Part shown: positions 21,897 through 34,468 of the stretch, one piece after another | How positions within the stretch are numbered: the stretch's first letter is position 1 | How the letters are laid out: the number at the start of each line of letters is the position of its first letter | Assembly: GCA_034190875.2 (NCBI GenBank) | Contig: CM067345.1 | Coordinates: forward strand, 29,712,845 to 29,776,844 | Length of the DNA stretch: 64,000 bases | DNA from: Urechis unicinctus | Lineage: Eukaryota > Annelida > Polychaeta > Xenopneusta > Urechidae | Direction of reading: 5' to 3' | Notes under the pieces: model-generated | What the model saw: the letters and a program-made list of their open reading frames with translations, nothing else | Databases searched by the model: none | Told to the model about the DNA's origin: nothing | Translations under genes and position numbers: made by a program

Positions 21897-24675
21897 TCAA
21901 CATCTACTTACATAGGATACTAAAACATTGGTGCTGTTCAGGCACTTATGAAAGAAATTGACGAAGCGCAACATCAGTTGATTTCTAAGGGGCAATTTTC
22001 CCGAAATGAATTGTAAATACTTCGAACATGTTCTGGACTCTAATTTCCATATAGTTCGAATACACCTTCTCCAAACACTACACAATTTGACCAGCTGGTT
22101 GGGTCTTAAACTCCACATCGCCGACCTATAAAAACTGCTACAGTATACTTCAAATAGTGAGTTTCTAATAACAGAGTTGCAGTATCCAAAGCGAGACATA
22201 ATCATATTCGTTTTCGCTATCAAATCCCTACATGCACGCTGTGTATTTATCAAATTCACACAATAACCAAGTGAACCGCTTGTTTCTCTTGTACAATAAA
22301 TTCACCATTTAGTGTTAAATATACTGGACTGTCGTAAGCATTGAATGCAAGCAACCGGCTTTTTGTAGAATTGAACTGCACACAGTATTCCTTCGAAAAT
22401 TCCTCGCATATTCTAAGCATTGTCTTAGCCGCTGAAACTGAAGGTGCAATGAGTGAAACATCATCAGCATAACTCAAAGCACCCATATAATGATGGCCCA
22501 TGTGACATCCAACATTAGCTTCACGAAGGCGCCTTAGTAATTCATCGATATATACACAAAATAATAATGGCGAAAGAACTACGCCTTGCTTGACACCATT
22601 CGTGCAAATAAAAGGCTCAGAGCTAGAAGCATTCCATCGGACTTTCAGGTTCTGACGTGTGTACATATCAATGAGTAATTTACATATTGTTGGACAGAGT
22701 CCTTTCTGCCTGAGAAGCGCAAACAATTTCACATAATTCACACGATCAAATGCTTTAGATGCGTCCAATAGAATTACAAAACAAGATGACCCCTGAGTTA
22801 CGAAGAGATCAACAATCTCTTGCAAAACAAGCGTGCATTGAGTGGTAGAGTGTGACTGTTTGAAACCGAATTGCAGATCGCTAGTTTTCAGTGCGTCACT
22901 CTGGGATGTTAAAATAATATTACCAAGTAATTTTCCAAAAATGCTACTGATTGCTATGGACTTGTAATTGTCACTATTATTCAACGATTTTTTTCTATTC
23001 TTTGGTATAGGTATCAGAATTGAATGCAACATACCCGGTGGAGCATATGCATGCGAAAGCATCGCATTAAACAACAGTGAGATATGAACAAACAATTCTT
23101 GACAGGCATTCTTAATGTGATCAGAGCTGATTTCAGAATTACCATCGGTTTTGTCTGGCTTCAAGTTCCGCGTTGCGGATTCGACCTGCTTAACGGTTAT
23201 GACATGATCAGACGTGCATTTGCCCGTTTTGCAGCATAATTTACATATGAAACTGTATCTTTACATATGAAACTGTATAGATCGTTCATTTCAAGCTCGT
23301 TATATGAAACGGAGTTATACAGCCTATAATATTTCTCCTTAAAGGTTTCGCATATATTAACCTCATCATGAGCATCGTCCACAAGGGTAGGGTTAGACAC
23401 ACGTGCGCTAAATTTCTTACGAACTTCCTTCCAAAAATTGGGGTTATTTTTGGACGCGTTAGCAGCCGCCATTCTGTCGGCTACTAATTTGTCTTGTTTA
23501 CGCATAACGTTCCGTGATTTCTTTTTGTAGTCTTGTTTAGCCTTAAGCATTATATCTTTAATTGTCCCGGTAGAAGGGCAACCATTCTCTCGACACAAGC
23601 GGCACCAAAATGGTTTTTTTTATTTTTCAGGGATTGGACTTCGTCGGTCCACCCAGCCCGGCGTTTCTTTGGTCGGTTAGCCGGAATACTACAGAGAGAC
23701 GATGCCACGAAGCATGAATTATGTCATCGTGAAATTGATCAATATTCTCAACATGCTCGCAACAACTCGGGTTCGCGCATGATAAAACTTCCGTTGGAAC
23801 ATCCAGATTAGCCAACATTTTACGCAGGGTGTCCTTGTACAAATCAATGTCATTACCCTTTGCGCTCTTCAACTTCCGTTTAGTACCCGATGGTAATTTG
23901 GCGATATCTACATGTAACATTCTAAAGCACATTTTAAGATAACCGGACTATAATCCGACATATTGTCACCATCATGAATGCATTCATAGCTTACAATAGA
24001 TGACTCTAGATTCTCTGAAACCATTAAGTGATCAAGTGACGATCTGGCATGCGACATGTCACTTTCATAAGTGAAATCGACATTTGCAAGGGGTTTCATA
24101 AAGCATGGGATTAGACATTCCTGTTCACAGAAATTATTTAACGATATAGTATGCCTGGAACTATCCCGTGAAAAGTCTGTGTTCAAATCACCACCCATAA
24201 TAACGAAATCAGCTTCCGAATGAGATGTAATAACAGCATTTGCTTGATCTAGAAGCTCACTATATAAGTTACTTATTGATATGCTGTTATCCTTATCACA
24301 TGGCATGTAAACATTAATAATCAACATTTTAACAGGTCCGTTAGTAGAGTGACAAATAACCTCGCATGCCTGGTACCTTCGACTTTTTCCAAAATCAATT
24401 GGTGTAACAGAAACTTTGGTAGATGTCTTATGTAAAATTGCATAACCACCATAAGGTCTACCGACTAACAATTCCGATTCGTCCATACCAGATATACCAA
24501 CGACGGACACATTACCAATATTACGTTCAAACAGTGCAAACTCAGATTCAAATAACCAGCGCTCCTGTAGTAAAAGAACATCGCATTCTCCCATTAAATG
24601 ACGTATGTACATAACGGTATCGTTCTTATGTCCTCGACAATTGTAAGTACCGATTGTAAAGGTTTGACTTAACAT
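21897..24675 (-). pseudogene. LINE ORF2 (endonuclease + reverse transcriptase), broken
   Basis: Endonuclease, 24675-23908: MLSQTFTIGTYNCRGHKND, LLLQERWL, INVYMPCD, MGGDLNTDF and a final SDYSPVIL. These are the APE-type motifs (Asn, Glu, the DLNTD box, and a SDHSP box with His replaced by Tyr). Then come frame changes near 23920, between 23627 and 23598, and near 23180. The RT (23164-22256) has LLDASKAFDRV (motif A), NGVKQGVVLSPLLF (motif B) and LSYADDVSLIAPS (catalytic YADD). The C-terminal region continues in another frame (22259-21897, with SRFGYCNSVIRNSLFEVYC). At least four breaks; the element cannot move on its own. Enzymatic role: nicks target DNA and primes reverse transcription there. 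Confidence 0.88.
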
Positions 24676-24691
24676 TTATTGACTAACACTC

Positions 24692-25627
24692 TTACGGTAA
24701 TACTTCCGCACTAATGGGCCAGAACTCATCATTCAACAATGATTTCATATCGGAGACTTTCACCTCAACTCTAAAGCTCTCAAATTTCGCTTCACTATTG
24801 GAAACGAGCTCAATGTTTCTCACCTCTGTCTCCGATTCTGCAATAAACGATTTTACGTCCTCTGCACTTGTTCCTTTTTCAACTCGGAACACAAACACAT
24901 CCCGACTTGGCTCTGGTGCGCCTCTAATTGTTCGCGGGGTAGAAATAACTCCCTTCACGGGCTGTTTTCTTTTCCCTGGCCCTGGCCTGGGTCGACGATG
25001 CCGAACCTCTAGAAAGCCATCGTCCGCGGGTGGTGAAGCCTCACTCATTCGCGATTGAGGCGATGGGTCAGCTGTGGATGCAGAGGCTATTGGGACCGCA
25101 GGGGCTTCTTGTGTAGTCATCACTGCCACAGGTGACCCAATGTGAAGTCTCGATGGTGGGCATGTTGTACTAACTACGGTGGCGTAAGACTTGGTCCTCT
25201 TGCAAACCGTCTCTTCTAGGTGCTTCGAAAGTACTTTGACGTTTTCCTCTAACTGCGTCACCCTCTCACAGAGGCTGATTGGGCATGCTTCGGCAGGGGT
25301 TGCTTTGGGTATCCTATGCAAACCCTGTGGACTGATGGCAAATTTCGGAACTTTACCAGCTACATCCAGTTTTTTAAGACCTCCTATGACATCTTCCAAC
25401 ACGGCGTCTACCACAGCTCGTGTGGGAGAATCGCGCCGTAGTACTAAGGGCGGGAGGATGTCACCATCCCCGACACTCCATAATGCTTCTTTCGCTTGTT
25501 GGATTTCCTCCAACGAGTAGATATCGCGACAGGCCTGGTGTATCTTAGTGGCGGGGGAGGTGTCCACAGAGTACACAATGTAGGTGAGAAGTGAGTTCAG
25601 TGTCACCTCCTCGAACCACTTAATCAC
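24692..25627 (-). CDS. LINE ORF1 protein (311 aa, open)
   Basis: The N-terminal third (MIKWFEEVTLNSLLTYIVYS ... SLEEIQQAKEALW) resembles the N-terminal domain seen in ORF1 of many invertebrate LINEs. A heptad-like coiled coil follows (about residues 125-160, CERVTQLEENVKVLSKHLEE). A Pro/Arg-rich basic linker (RHRRPRPGPGKRKQP) could bind nucleic acid. The C-terminal 65 residues (DVFVFRVEKGTSAEDVKSFI to EFWPISAEVLP) form a small alpha/beta RRM-like domain typical of such ORF1 proteins, ending somewhat early. No CCHC knuckle is visible. The ORF is uninterrupted although ORF2 is broken. The role (RNA binding in retrotransposition particles) is from family knowledge. Confidence 0.75.
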   Translation of the reverse strand: MIKWFEEVTLNSLLTYIVYSVDTSPATKIHQACRDIYSLEEIQQAKEALWSVGDGDILPPLVLRRDSPTRAVVDAVLEDVIGGLKKLDVAGKVPKFAISPQGLHRIPKATPAEACPISLCERVTQLEENVKVLSKHLEETVCKRTKSYATVVSTTCPPSRLHIGSPVAVMTTQEAPAVPIASASTADPSPQSRMSEASPPADDGFLEVRHRRPRPGPGKRKQPVKGVISTPRTIRGAPEPSRDVFVFRVEKGTSAEDVKSFIAESETEVRNIELVSNSEAKFESFRVEVKVSDMKSLLNDEFWPISAEVLP

Positions 25628-25650
25628 TTAGACGCAGATTTACAGTTTTT

Positions 25651-26287
25651 AAGACAGTTGAGTCATTGACACAGTATTGAGTTGGTCCAAACTGACACTG
25701 CAATGAATTCAATGTTCAGAAAAAAAAGAGAAACAACATTGAACCAAATAGAAAAAGCTCCACAACTATCCCATTCGCAGTGTAATTGTCCGTCGAAAGC
25801 ACCAAATTTCATCTAAATCAACAGACGAAATCCGGCATGATAATCCTTAATGTCAGAGCTCACTCGAGGCTTCCTCCCATTTTGGGCAGCTAACTGGTTT
25901 ACGACATGATCTGGCTGCGAGTCTGTGGCTGCTAAGAGTCACTTCTCTTATTCTAGGAGATGTCTTCAAGTTAATACTACTACCTTCATCCACCACTGTT
26001 ATAAGACTGTTGGTCAGCGGGTTCCATTTTGAACGCGAAAAACTGTGATGGTATCATATTCAACGATTGTACCAGATCGTATCGTATTGAGCGCTCTTAC
26101 CAGAAGTCAGCATCATATTTAGCCCTTATACAAGAAAACAGCATCATATTCAGCGCCCATACCAGAGGAAACCCCCCATATACTAAAAACCTACAAGGAC
26201 AACACAAACCGAAAGGTCGTGGTAAATTCATTCCGAGTTCTGTCAATGACATGTTTTAAGACATGATTGGGGATAGTTGTGGTCTAC
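25651..26287. other. Flank with degenerate 4-unit repeat
   Basis: Mostly without features. Around 26040-26170 there are four degenerate units with GCATCATATTCAGCGC-type cores and ACCAG, about 33-36 bp apart. No gene supported. Confidence 0.5.
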
Positions 26288-26662
26288 TTGGCCTGGGTAA
26301 CGGTGGAGGGCAGGTCGACCAGACCTGGATAGCGGCGGAGGGCGGATCTACCAGGACGGGATAGCAGTGGAGGGCGTGTCAACCAGGTAGGGTTAGCGGT
26401 GGAGAGCGGATCTACCAGGGCGAGGTAGCGGTGGAGGGTCAACCAAAACTTGCAAGGGCCTGGGGCGGATCTACCAGTCCGAGGGTCCGGGTCAACCAAA
26501 CCTTGTAACGGCCTAGGGTAGGATCTACCAGGCCGTGGTAGCGGGAGAGGGCGGGTCAACCAAACCTTGCAACGGCCTGGGGCGGATCTACCAGTCCGAG
26601 GTTGCGGTGGAGGGCGGGTCGACCAGACCTGGGTAACCGCGTGAGGGCGGATCTACAAGGCC
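26288..26662. repeat. 32-bp GC-rich minisatellite
   Basis: About eleven irregular units of GCGGTGGAGGGCGGATCTAC then CAGGNCNGGGTA, alternating GGATCTACCAGG and GGTCAACCAAA versions. Produces proline/arginine-rich frames on the minus strand that are not genes. Confidence 0.85.
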
Positions 26663-27284
26663 TGCTTTCACAGGCAACTTCCCAGAGGTGTTCAGTAACT
26701 AGCGCTTGCCCCCTGTCAATACCAACAAGCAGGTGCTGGTCTGGTGCTCCTACCACGTACAGTACAGGCGAACTTCGCCGTGGGATGTGCTAGTCTAGAC
26801 TGTGGCGTGTCTTGCGGTTCCTTTACACTTACGATGAGGCGTCGAAACCACCGACCGACCTTGGATATGCCAGCAACAGTTCTTGTGTCTATACCGATGG
26901 CATCTCGTATTGTTTTCTTGTCTATTGTATTCCCAACTCTCACGATGATCCTCGCTGGCTGTGGCTTTGGCCACAACTGGGCTTTGTCTGACATATATTG
27001 CATCGGTCGACGTTTGTAGACATAGGGCCATTAGCCCTCTAGCACACAGCCACAAGTATGTCTACCCAAGAGGCACATGGGTTGGGAATCTGCGGCACAC
27101 TCGGAAACCAAAGTTCTCAATGTTTGTGGATGCCAGATATCCCCTTCCGATACGCAATCGGCCCTGGGTATTTTTACCAGCGGTTTGTGTTTGTAACCAC
27201 CATTGTTCTGTAGGGGTACTTTGATTGGTTATTCTACAGGTAGGTTAGTGGTTGCACAGCGAGCAGGATGTACTCAGGGTCCGA
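26663..27284. other. Spacer between minisatellites
   Basis: Holds overlapping open frames of 85-95 codons on both strands (for example IIVRVGNTIDKKTIRDAIGI on the minus strand). None is recognisable and none has supporting signals. I make no gene call. Confidence 0.4.
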
Positions 27285-28250
27285 CTCCAGGGTGATATCG
27301 TTTCTGGAGCTCCTACACCATGACCTTGGGGCAATATCGTTTCGGGAGCTCCTACACCATGACCTTGGGGCAATATCGTTTCTGGAGCTCCTACACCATG
27401 ACCGTGGGGCAATATCGTTTCTGGAGCTCCTACACCATGACCTTGGGGCAATATCGTTTCGGGAGCTCCTACACCATGACCTTGGGAAAATATCGTTTCG
27501 AGAGCTCCTACGCCATGACCTTGGGGCAATATAGTTTCTGGAGCTCCTACACCATGACCTTGGGGCAATATCGTTTCGGGAGCTCCTACACCATGACCTT
27601 GGGGCAATATCGTTTCTGGAGCTCCTACACCATGACCGTGGGGCAATATCGTTTCGGGAGCTCCTACACCATGATCTTGAGGCAATATTGTTTCTGGAGC
27701 TCCTACACCATGACCTTGGGGCAATATCGTTTCGGTAGGTCCTACACCATGACCTTGGGGCAATATCGTTTCTGGAGCTCCTACACCATGACCGTGGGGC
27801 AATATCGTTTCGGGAGCTCCTACACCATGATCTTGAGGCAATATTGTTTCTGGAGCTCCTACACCATGACCTTGGGGCAGTATCGTTTCGGTAGGTCCTA
27901 CACCATGACCTTGGGGCAATGTCGTTTCGGGAGTTCCTACACCATGACCTTGGGAAAATATCGTTTCGAGAGCTCCTACACCATGACCTTGGGGCAATAT
28001 CGTTTCGGGAGGTCCTACACCATGACCTTGGGGCTATATCGTTTCTGGAGCTCCTACACCATGGCCTTGGGGCAATATCGTTTCTGGAGCTCCACCCCAT
28101 GACCTTGGGGTAATATCGTTTCGGGAGCTCCCACACCATGACCTTCGGCCAATATTCCTTCGGAAGCTTCTACTCTATGACTTTGTGGCAATATCGTTTC
28201 GGTAGCTCTTACTCCATGACCTTGAGGCCATATCGTTTCGGGAGCCTCTG
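27285..28250. repeat. 39-bp minisatellite
   Basis: About 24 units of GGGAGCTCCTACACCATGAC then CTTGGGGCAATATCGTTTC. Because 39 is a multiple of three and the unit lacks stops in several frames, it gives 250-300-codon frames on both strands. Those are by-products. Each unit contains the palindrome GGAGCTCC. Confidence 0.95.
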
Positions 28251-28499
28251 TTCATCTGTGCGTGCAAACAGGTAAGTCTTTGAATGCATTTATCGGGGTA
28301 GATATGTAAGCTTCCATATTCACCTGTGCGTGTTGTGGAGTAAACGTTTATGTTAACTAGGGAAGCAGTAAGGTAAGCCTGGATATTCATCTTTTCTGGT
28401 CGACAAGAATGTTTTTATGTTAAACCGTGCATGTACAAGGTAAGCTTTATGTTAATTTAAGCGGAAAGACAGAACGACTATCTACCTCTGTATTTTGTT
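28251..28499. other. Spacer
   Basis: Degenerate CAGGTAAGTCT.TATGTTAA-like motifs; no gene. Confidence 0.4.
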
Positions 28500-31235
28500 G
28501 ATCAGGGTGTAAAGATATACTCAATTCTATTATCTGGTTGCAAAAACAAAGTCACTATTATATTCTTTGGGTGTAAGAACAAAGCTACTATTATATTCTT
28601 TGGGTGTAAGAACAAAGCTACTATTATATTCAAAGGCTCGATAAAATCATGTCGGCGTGAGAACAGAGCAACTATTGTATTCGGTTGGGGGAAGAATGAA
28701 GCCTCTTTTTTTATTAAGGGGGGTGGGGGTGTAAGATGCAGGAACAAAGCCTCTTTTTTATCCTTTGGGTGTAAAAATTAAAACCCTTTTGTATTTTTGG
28801 GTTGTAGGTTAACACAAAGCCTATATTCTATTCTGTGAGTGTAAGAACAAAGCCTATATTCTATTCTGTGAGTGTAAGAACAAAGCCTATATTCTATTCT
28901 GTGAGTGTAAGAACAAAGCCTATATTCTATTCTGTGAGTGTAAGAACAAAGCCTATATTCTATTCTGTGAGTGTAAGAACAAAGCCTATATTCTATTCTG
29001 TGAGTGTAAGAACAAAGCCTATATTCTATTCTGTGAGTGTAAGAACAAAGCCTATATTCTATTCTGTGAGTGTAAGAACAAAGCCTATATTCTATTCTGT
29101 GAGTGTAAGAACAAAGCCTCTATTCTATTCTGTGAGTGTAAGAACAAAGCCTATATTCTATTCTGTGAGTGTAAGAACAAAGCCTATATTCTATTCTGTG
29201 AGTGTAAGAACAAAGCCTATATTCTATTCTGTGAGTGTAAGAACAAAGCCTATATTCTATTCTGTGAGTGTAAGAACAAAGCCTATATTCTATTCTGTGA
29301 GTGTAAGAACAAAGCCTATATTCTATTCTGTGAGTGTAAGAACAAAGCCTATTCTATTCTGTGAGTGTAAGAACAAAGCCTATATTCTATTCTGTGAGTG
29401 TAAGAACAAAGCCTCTATTCTATTCTGTGAGTGTAAGAACAAAGCCTATATTCTATTCTGTGAGTGTAAGAACAAAGCCTATATTCTATTCTGTGAGTGT
29501 AAGAACAAAGCCTATATTCTATTCTGTGAGTGTAAGAACAAAGCCTATATTCTATTCTGTGAGTGTAAGAACAAAGCCTATATTCTATTCTGTGAGTGTA
29601 AGAACAAAGCCTATATTCTATTCTGTGAGTGTAAGAACAAAGCCTCTATTCTATTCTGTGAGTGTAAGAACAAAGCCTATATTCTATTCTGTGAGTGTAA
29701 GAACAAAGCCTATATTCTATTCTGTGAGTGTAAGAACAAAGCCTATATTCTATTCTGTGAGTGTAAGAACAAAAGCCTATATTCTATTCTGTGAGTGTAA
29801 GAACAAAGCCTATATTCTATTCTGTGAGTGTAAGAACAAAGCCTATATTCTATTCTGTGAGTGTAAGAACAAAGCCTATATTCTATTCTGTGAGTGTAAG
29901 AACAAAGCCTATATTCTATTCTGTGAGTGTAAGAACAAAGCCTCTATTCTATTCTGTGAGTGTAAGAACAAAGCCTATATTCTATTCTGTGAGTGTAAGA
30001 ACAAAGCCTCTATTCTATTCTGTGAGTGTAAGAACAAAGCCTCTATTCTATTCTGTGAGTGTAAGAACAAAGCCTATATTCTATTCTGTGAGTGTAAGAA
30101 CAAAGCCTCTATTCTATTCTGTGAGTGTAAGAACAAAGCCTCTATTCTATTCTGTGGGTGTAAGAACAAAGCCTATATTCTATCCCATGGGTGTAAGAAC
30201 AAAGCCTCTATTCTATCCCATGGGTGTAAGAACAAAGCCTTTATTCTATTCTGTGAGTGTAAGAACAAAGCCTCTATTCTATCCCATGAGTGTAAGAACA
30301 AAGCCCTATATTCTATTCTATTCTGTGAGTGTAAGAACAAAGCCTCTATATTCTATAAGAACAAAGCCTCTATTCTATCCCATGTGTAAGAACAAAGCCT
30401 CTATTCTATCCCATGGGGTGTAAGAACAAAGCCTCTATTCTATCCCATGTGGTGTGTAAGAACGCAGCCTCTGATTTATCCCATGGGTGTAAGAACAAAG
30501 CCTCTATTCTATCCCATGGGTGTAAGAACAAAGCCTCTATTCTATCCCATGGGTGTAAGAACAAAGCCTCTATTCTATCCCGTGGGTGTAAGAACAAAGC
30601 CTCTATTCTATCCCATGGGTGTAAGAACAAAGGCCTCTATTCTATTCTGTGGGTGTATAACAATAAAATTTCTATTCTATTCTGTGGGTGTGTGAATAAA
30701 AGCCTTGTTTTATCCTTATTGTAATTTAAAGCCCCCTATTCTATTCGGGTGTAGGTTAAAGAACAAAGCCTCTCATTCTATTCTATGATGTGTGAAACAA
30801 CGTCATCCCTATTCTATTGTATCTGTGTGTGTAAGAACAAAGCCCTGCATTCTATTACGTGGGGATCAGAACGAAAGCCTCTATTTTTATCCGTGGGTGT
30901 AAGAACAAAGCCTCTTTCTATTCTTTTATTCTATTCTATTCTGTGGGTGTGATTATATATTATCTATTGTATTTCGTGGGTGTAACGTCACAGCCTTTGT
31001 TATATCATGTGGGTGAAACAACGTCATCCCTATTCTATTGTGTGTGTGTGTGTAAGAACAAAGCCTACATTCCATTACGTAGGAATCAGAACGAAGTTTC
31101 TATTTTATTCAGTGGGTGTAAGAAGAAAGCGTATTCTTTTATTTGGGTGTAGCAATAAAACCTCTATTATATTGTGTGGGTGTAGCAATAAAGCCTCTTT
31201 TCTGGTATGGCGGGTTTAACAACTTTGCCTCTATT
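28500..31235. repeat. 33-bp minisatellite, homogeneous core
   Basis: Unit AGTGTAAGAACAAAGCCTAT then ATTCTATTCTGTG. From about 28816 to 30165 some 40 units are almost identical, the only recurrent change being CCTATATT to CCTCTATT. Two small indels (near 29350 and 29774) shift the phase. The right part (30170-31235) and the left edge (28500-28815) are diverged, with a CCCATGGG variant. The 200-340-codon frames (SVRTKPIFY and NKAYILFCECK repeats) are artefacts of the 33-bp period. Confidence 0.96.
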
Positions 31236-32059
31236 ATATTCTGTTGGTGCTGCAAGGGTGTCTCTATGGGCCATGTTCAACGAGTTGCCGCCCTCGTATG
31301 TTCGGTAATCAGGAGATTCTTTGTGGTCGTGACAGCTGATGATTATGGAAATAATTTACTTTTTATTGCGGCCGACCCGAATCACCAAGCGGTATTGTCC
31401 GCGTCGTCTTCTACTTCTTCTTCGAGGTGCTGGCAGATGTCGCATTGCATTACGTAATAGTTCGGTAAGTCTAGACATCCCATGTCACCAGGTGTGTCCA
31501 ACGATGACAAGACCAATGACTGCTTCACTCACCCTCGCTGAAACTTCAAGACGAACTAGTACTGGGGTGTTAGCTTACCACTGTAATCGTGATTGCATTC
31601 AGTTCAGAAACACCCACATCCCACAGTAAATAACTCGATAAGGATATAGTCTTCAGCAAGTGCATCCCGTGACGTGAGCGCTCATGATGTTGATACTGAC
31701 GCTTTCTTGCGGGTACCGCGCGATGTAATCATCACGGTTCGTAGCGCGTTGAGCGGCACCACGTTACCAAGGACAGTGCGCTTTACGTTTTTTGAATGGA
31801 GCACTTGTCTTGAATTAAACATTAGCACCGACACCCAAGATTTACTCACCTTCTTCTTTGAATCTGCGTTGCGTGCGTCATGTGTGCGTCATGCGGCGTG
31901 CATTACATGTTAGGCATATCCAAATGAGGGCGCCTTTAGCGAGGCACCGGCTTACACCCATTCTATGACTTCGATCGTCTCCTTCGTGAAATAAGTTATT
32001 CCAATGGTAATCGCTGTCTGCCACAGGGCTGTGCTCACCATGGTAACGCTTGTCATGCG
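31236..32059. other. Spacer, no supported gene
   Basis: Unique-looking sequence with several ATGs and frames up to 96 codons, none recognisable. The right edge merges into CATGGTGA-type minisatellite units. Confidence 0.45.
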
Positions 32060-32950
32060 CCGATGGAACGAAAATTGTGATCGTCATGGTGAATGGATGT
32101 TCTATAATATGGTGATATTTACTGTGAATGTTCTGTAGCATGGTGAGAGCACGTTCTGTAGTATGGTGATTGTCATGGTGAATGTATCTCCTATAAGATG
32201 GTGAATGTATTTGCAAAATATGGTGATCGTCATGATAAATCTATGTTGCACAGCATGGCGATTGTCATGATAAATCTATGTTGCACAGCATGGTGATTGT
32301 CATGATAAATCTATGTTGCACAGCATGGTGATTGTCATGATAAATCTATGTTGCACAGCATGGTGATTGTCATGATAAATCTATGTTGCACAGCATGGTG
32401 ATTGTCATGGTGAATCTATGTTGCACAGCATGGCGATTGTCATGGTGAATGTATCTCCTATAAGATGGTGAATGTATTTGCATATGGTGATTGTCATGGT
32501 AAATCTATGTTGCACAGCATGGTGATTGTCATGATAAATGTTCTGTCATGATAAATGTTGCACAGCATGGTGATTGTCATGATAAATCTATGTTGCACAG
32601 CATGTGATTGCCATGATAAATCTATGTTGCACAGCATGGTGATTGTCATGATAAATCTATGTTGCACAGCATGGTGATCGTCATGATAAATCTATGTTGC
32701 ACAGCATGGCGATTGTCATGATAAATCTATGTTGCACAGCATGGTGATTGTCATGATAAATCTATGTTGCACAGCATGGTGATTGTCATGATAAATCTAT
32801 GTTGCACAGCATGGTGATTGTCATGATAAATCTATGTTGCACAGCATGGTGATTGTCATAGTGAATCTATGTTCTGCAGCATATTTACTGTCATAATGAA
32901 TGTAGTATCGCATGGTGATTGTATGTTCTATTGAACATAGGATAACCTAT
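32060..32950. repeat. 35-bp minisatellite
   Basis: About 24 units of CATGGTGATTGTCATGATAA then ATCTATGTTGCACAG. Interior units are nearly identical; the ends are diverged. Confidence 0.95.
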
Positions 32951-33121
32951 GTGGTGGTTGTCTTGGTGAAAATATATATTCTACAGCACTGATGCATTTT
33001 CTTTGTGAGTGCATACTCTATAGCATGATTGTCCAAGTGAAAGAGCGTTTAATATAGCATGGTGAAATCCATTGTGAATGCATTTTCTATAGGTTGGTGA
33101 CTCTCATGTTCTGCACCGCTA

Positions 33122-33131
33122 GCGCATGCGC
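33122..33131. promoter_or_regulatory. NRF1-type palindrome GCGCATGCGC
   Basis: A perfect GCGCATGCGC inside the 12-bp palindrome AGCGCATGCGCT. This is the core NRF-1 site of many housekeeping promoters. It is the only such site I noticed, and it lies about 70 bp upstream of a candidate first exon. Confidence 0.4.
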
Positions 33132-33198
33132 TGAGGCATTGCGGCCATACGTTCCTAACCTCAGACCGGGAACAAGGAAGCATCCGCTTTGATCCGAG

Positions 33199-33249
33199 AT
33201 GGATGGACAGCCAGCTCTAACGCAGCAGAACAAGTTCCTGGTTACACAG
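33199..33249 (+). CDS. Candidate first exon of a small gene
   Basis: ATG in the context GAGATGG starts [17 protein letters not shown] and ends at a donor (CACAG|GTATTT). It follows the NRF1-type site and a non-repetitive GC-richer segment. The next candidate exon (33624) does not fit this frame without a shift: in phase 0 the join gives only [12 protein letters not shown] and a stop. Another frame of this segment ([13 protein letters not shown]) is phase-compatible with the longer frame at 33624. The reading frame is therefore unresolved, and the exon itself is a modest-confidence call. Confidence 0.25.
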
Positions 33250-33266
33250 GTATTTGAATAATAGGT

Positions 33267-33268
<2 letters not shown>

Positions 33269-33322
<54 letters not shown>

Positions 33323-33329
33323 TATATAT

Positions 33330-33373
<44 letters not shown>

Positions 33374-33417
33374 GATATATATATATATAGATATATATAT
33401 ATATGTATATATATATA

Positions 33418-33461
<44 letters not shown>

Positions 33462-33511
33462 CTATATATATATATATATATATATCAATATATTCATATA
33501 TCTATATATAT

Positions 33512-33558
<47 letters not shown>

Positions 33559-33589
33559 ATATATCTATATATATATATATATATATATA

Positions 33590-33620
<31 letters not shown>

Positions 33621-33621
33621 C
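33269..33621. repeat. TA microsatellite with interruptions
   Basis: Mainly (TA)n broken by GATA, GTATG, CTCT and CAATATTC. Fills the candidate intron 33250-33623. Confidence 0.97.
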
Positions 33622-33623
33622 AG

Positions 33624-33800
33624 GCACCGCTCTCAACGCAATACTGCAGAGAAAACAATTAGCTGCTAAAATGGTCTTGACACCATCTCAGAACCAGCAT
33701 GCCTTCAATAGCTTCCACCGCGGAAACATTGGTCCAGCAACTGTATATTACCAAACGCATTTATCGAGGTACGAAAAGGCGAATAGACTGGCAGAATAAA
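33624..33800 (+). CDS. Candidate terminal exon ending in an AATAAA
   Basis: After (TA)n-CAG the second frame reads [57 protein letters not shown], then TAA. The stop overlaps AATAAA (33795-33800). The composition looks protein-like and the frame is free of repeats, but I recognise no family. A possible internal donor is GAG|GTACGA at 33769. The upstream exon would be 33199-33249, with an intron that is almost pure TA repeat. Confidence 0.25.
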
Positions 33801-33943
33801 CGTCTGGTCTTTAAAACAGAAACACAAACATGTAATGAAAACATTGTGTGACACGTATCCTGATGGGGATGAATAATTTGGATATTTGCCTGGAATATTA
33901 GGCCATTTGCGTTTATATGTAATGTATAGACATATTTATATAC

Positions 33944-34468
<525 letters not shown>

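Larger units (their letters stand above)
21536..25650 (-). mobile_element. Degenerate LINE (non-LTR retrotransposon), nearly full length
   Basis: Read on the minus strand the order is ORF1 (25627-24692), a 16-bp gap, ORF2 endonuclease, RT and C-terminal region, then a 3' end with an A-rich segment and an ATT/TTA repeat (21536-21552 on the + strand). This is the layout of an APE-type LINE. Length about 4.1 kb. ORF1 is open; ORF2 is in several pieces, so the copy is dead. RT and ORF1 features fit the CR1/L2/Jockey range of clades, but a tree would be needed. The 5' end near 25650 is not sharply defined and target-site duplications were not found. Confidence 0.9.

Noticed and set aside
26716-27055. 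Minus-strand frame with IIVRVGNTIDKKTIRDAIGI
   Set aside because: Looks mildly protein-like, but overlaps equally long frames on the other strand, has no recognisable family, and lacks splice, promoter or poly(A) support.
27234-28139. 300-codon frames in the 39-bp array on both strands
   Set aside because: Period is 13 codons; all frames repeat the same words, on opposite strands at once. Not genes.
28835-30724. Frames up to 342 codons (SVRTKPIFY, NKAYILFCECK)
   Set aside because: By-products of a 33-bp tandem repeat; frame phase simply changes at indels.
31674-31913. 79-codon frame starting MSAHDVDTDAFLRVP
   Set aside because: No recognisable domain or supporting signals; length is expected by chance.
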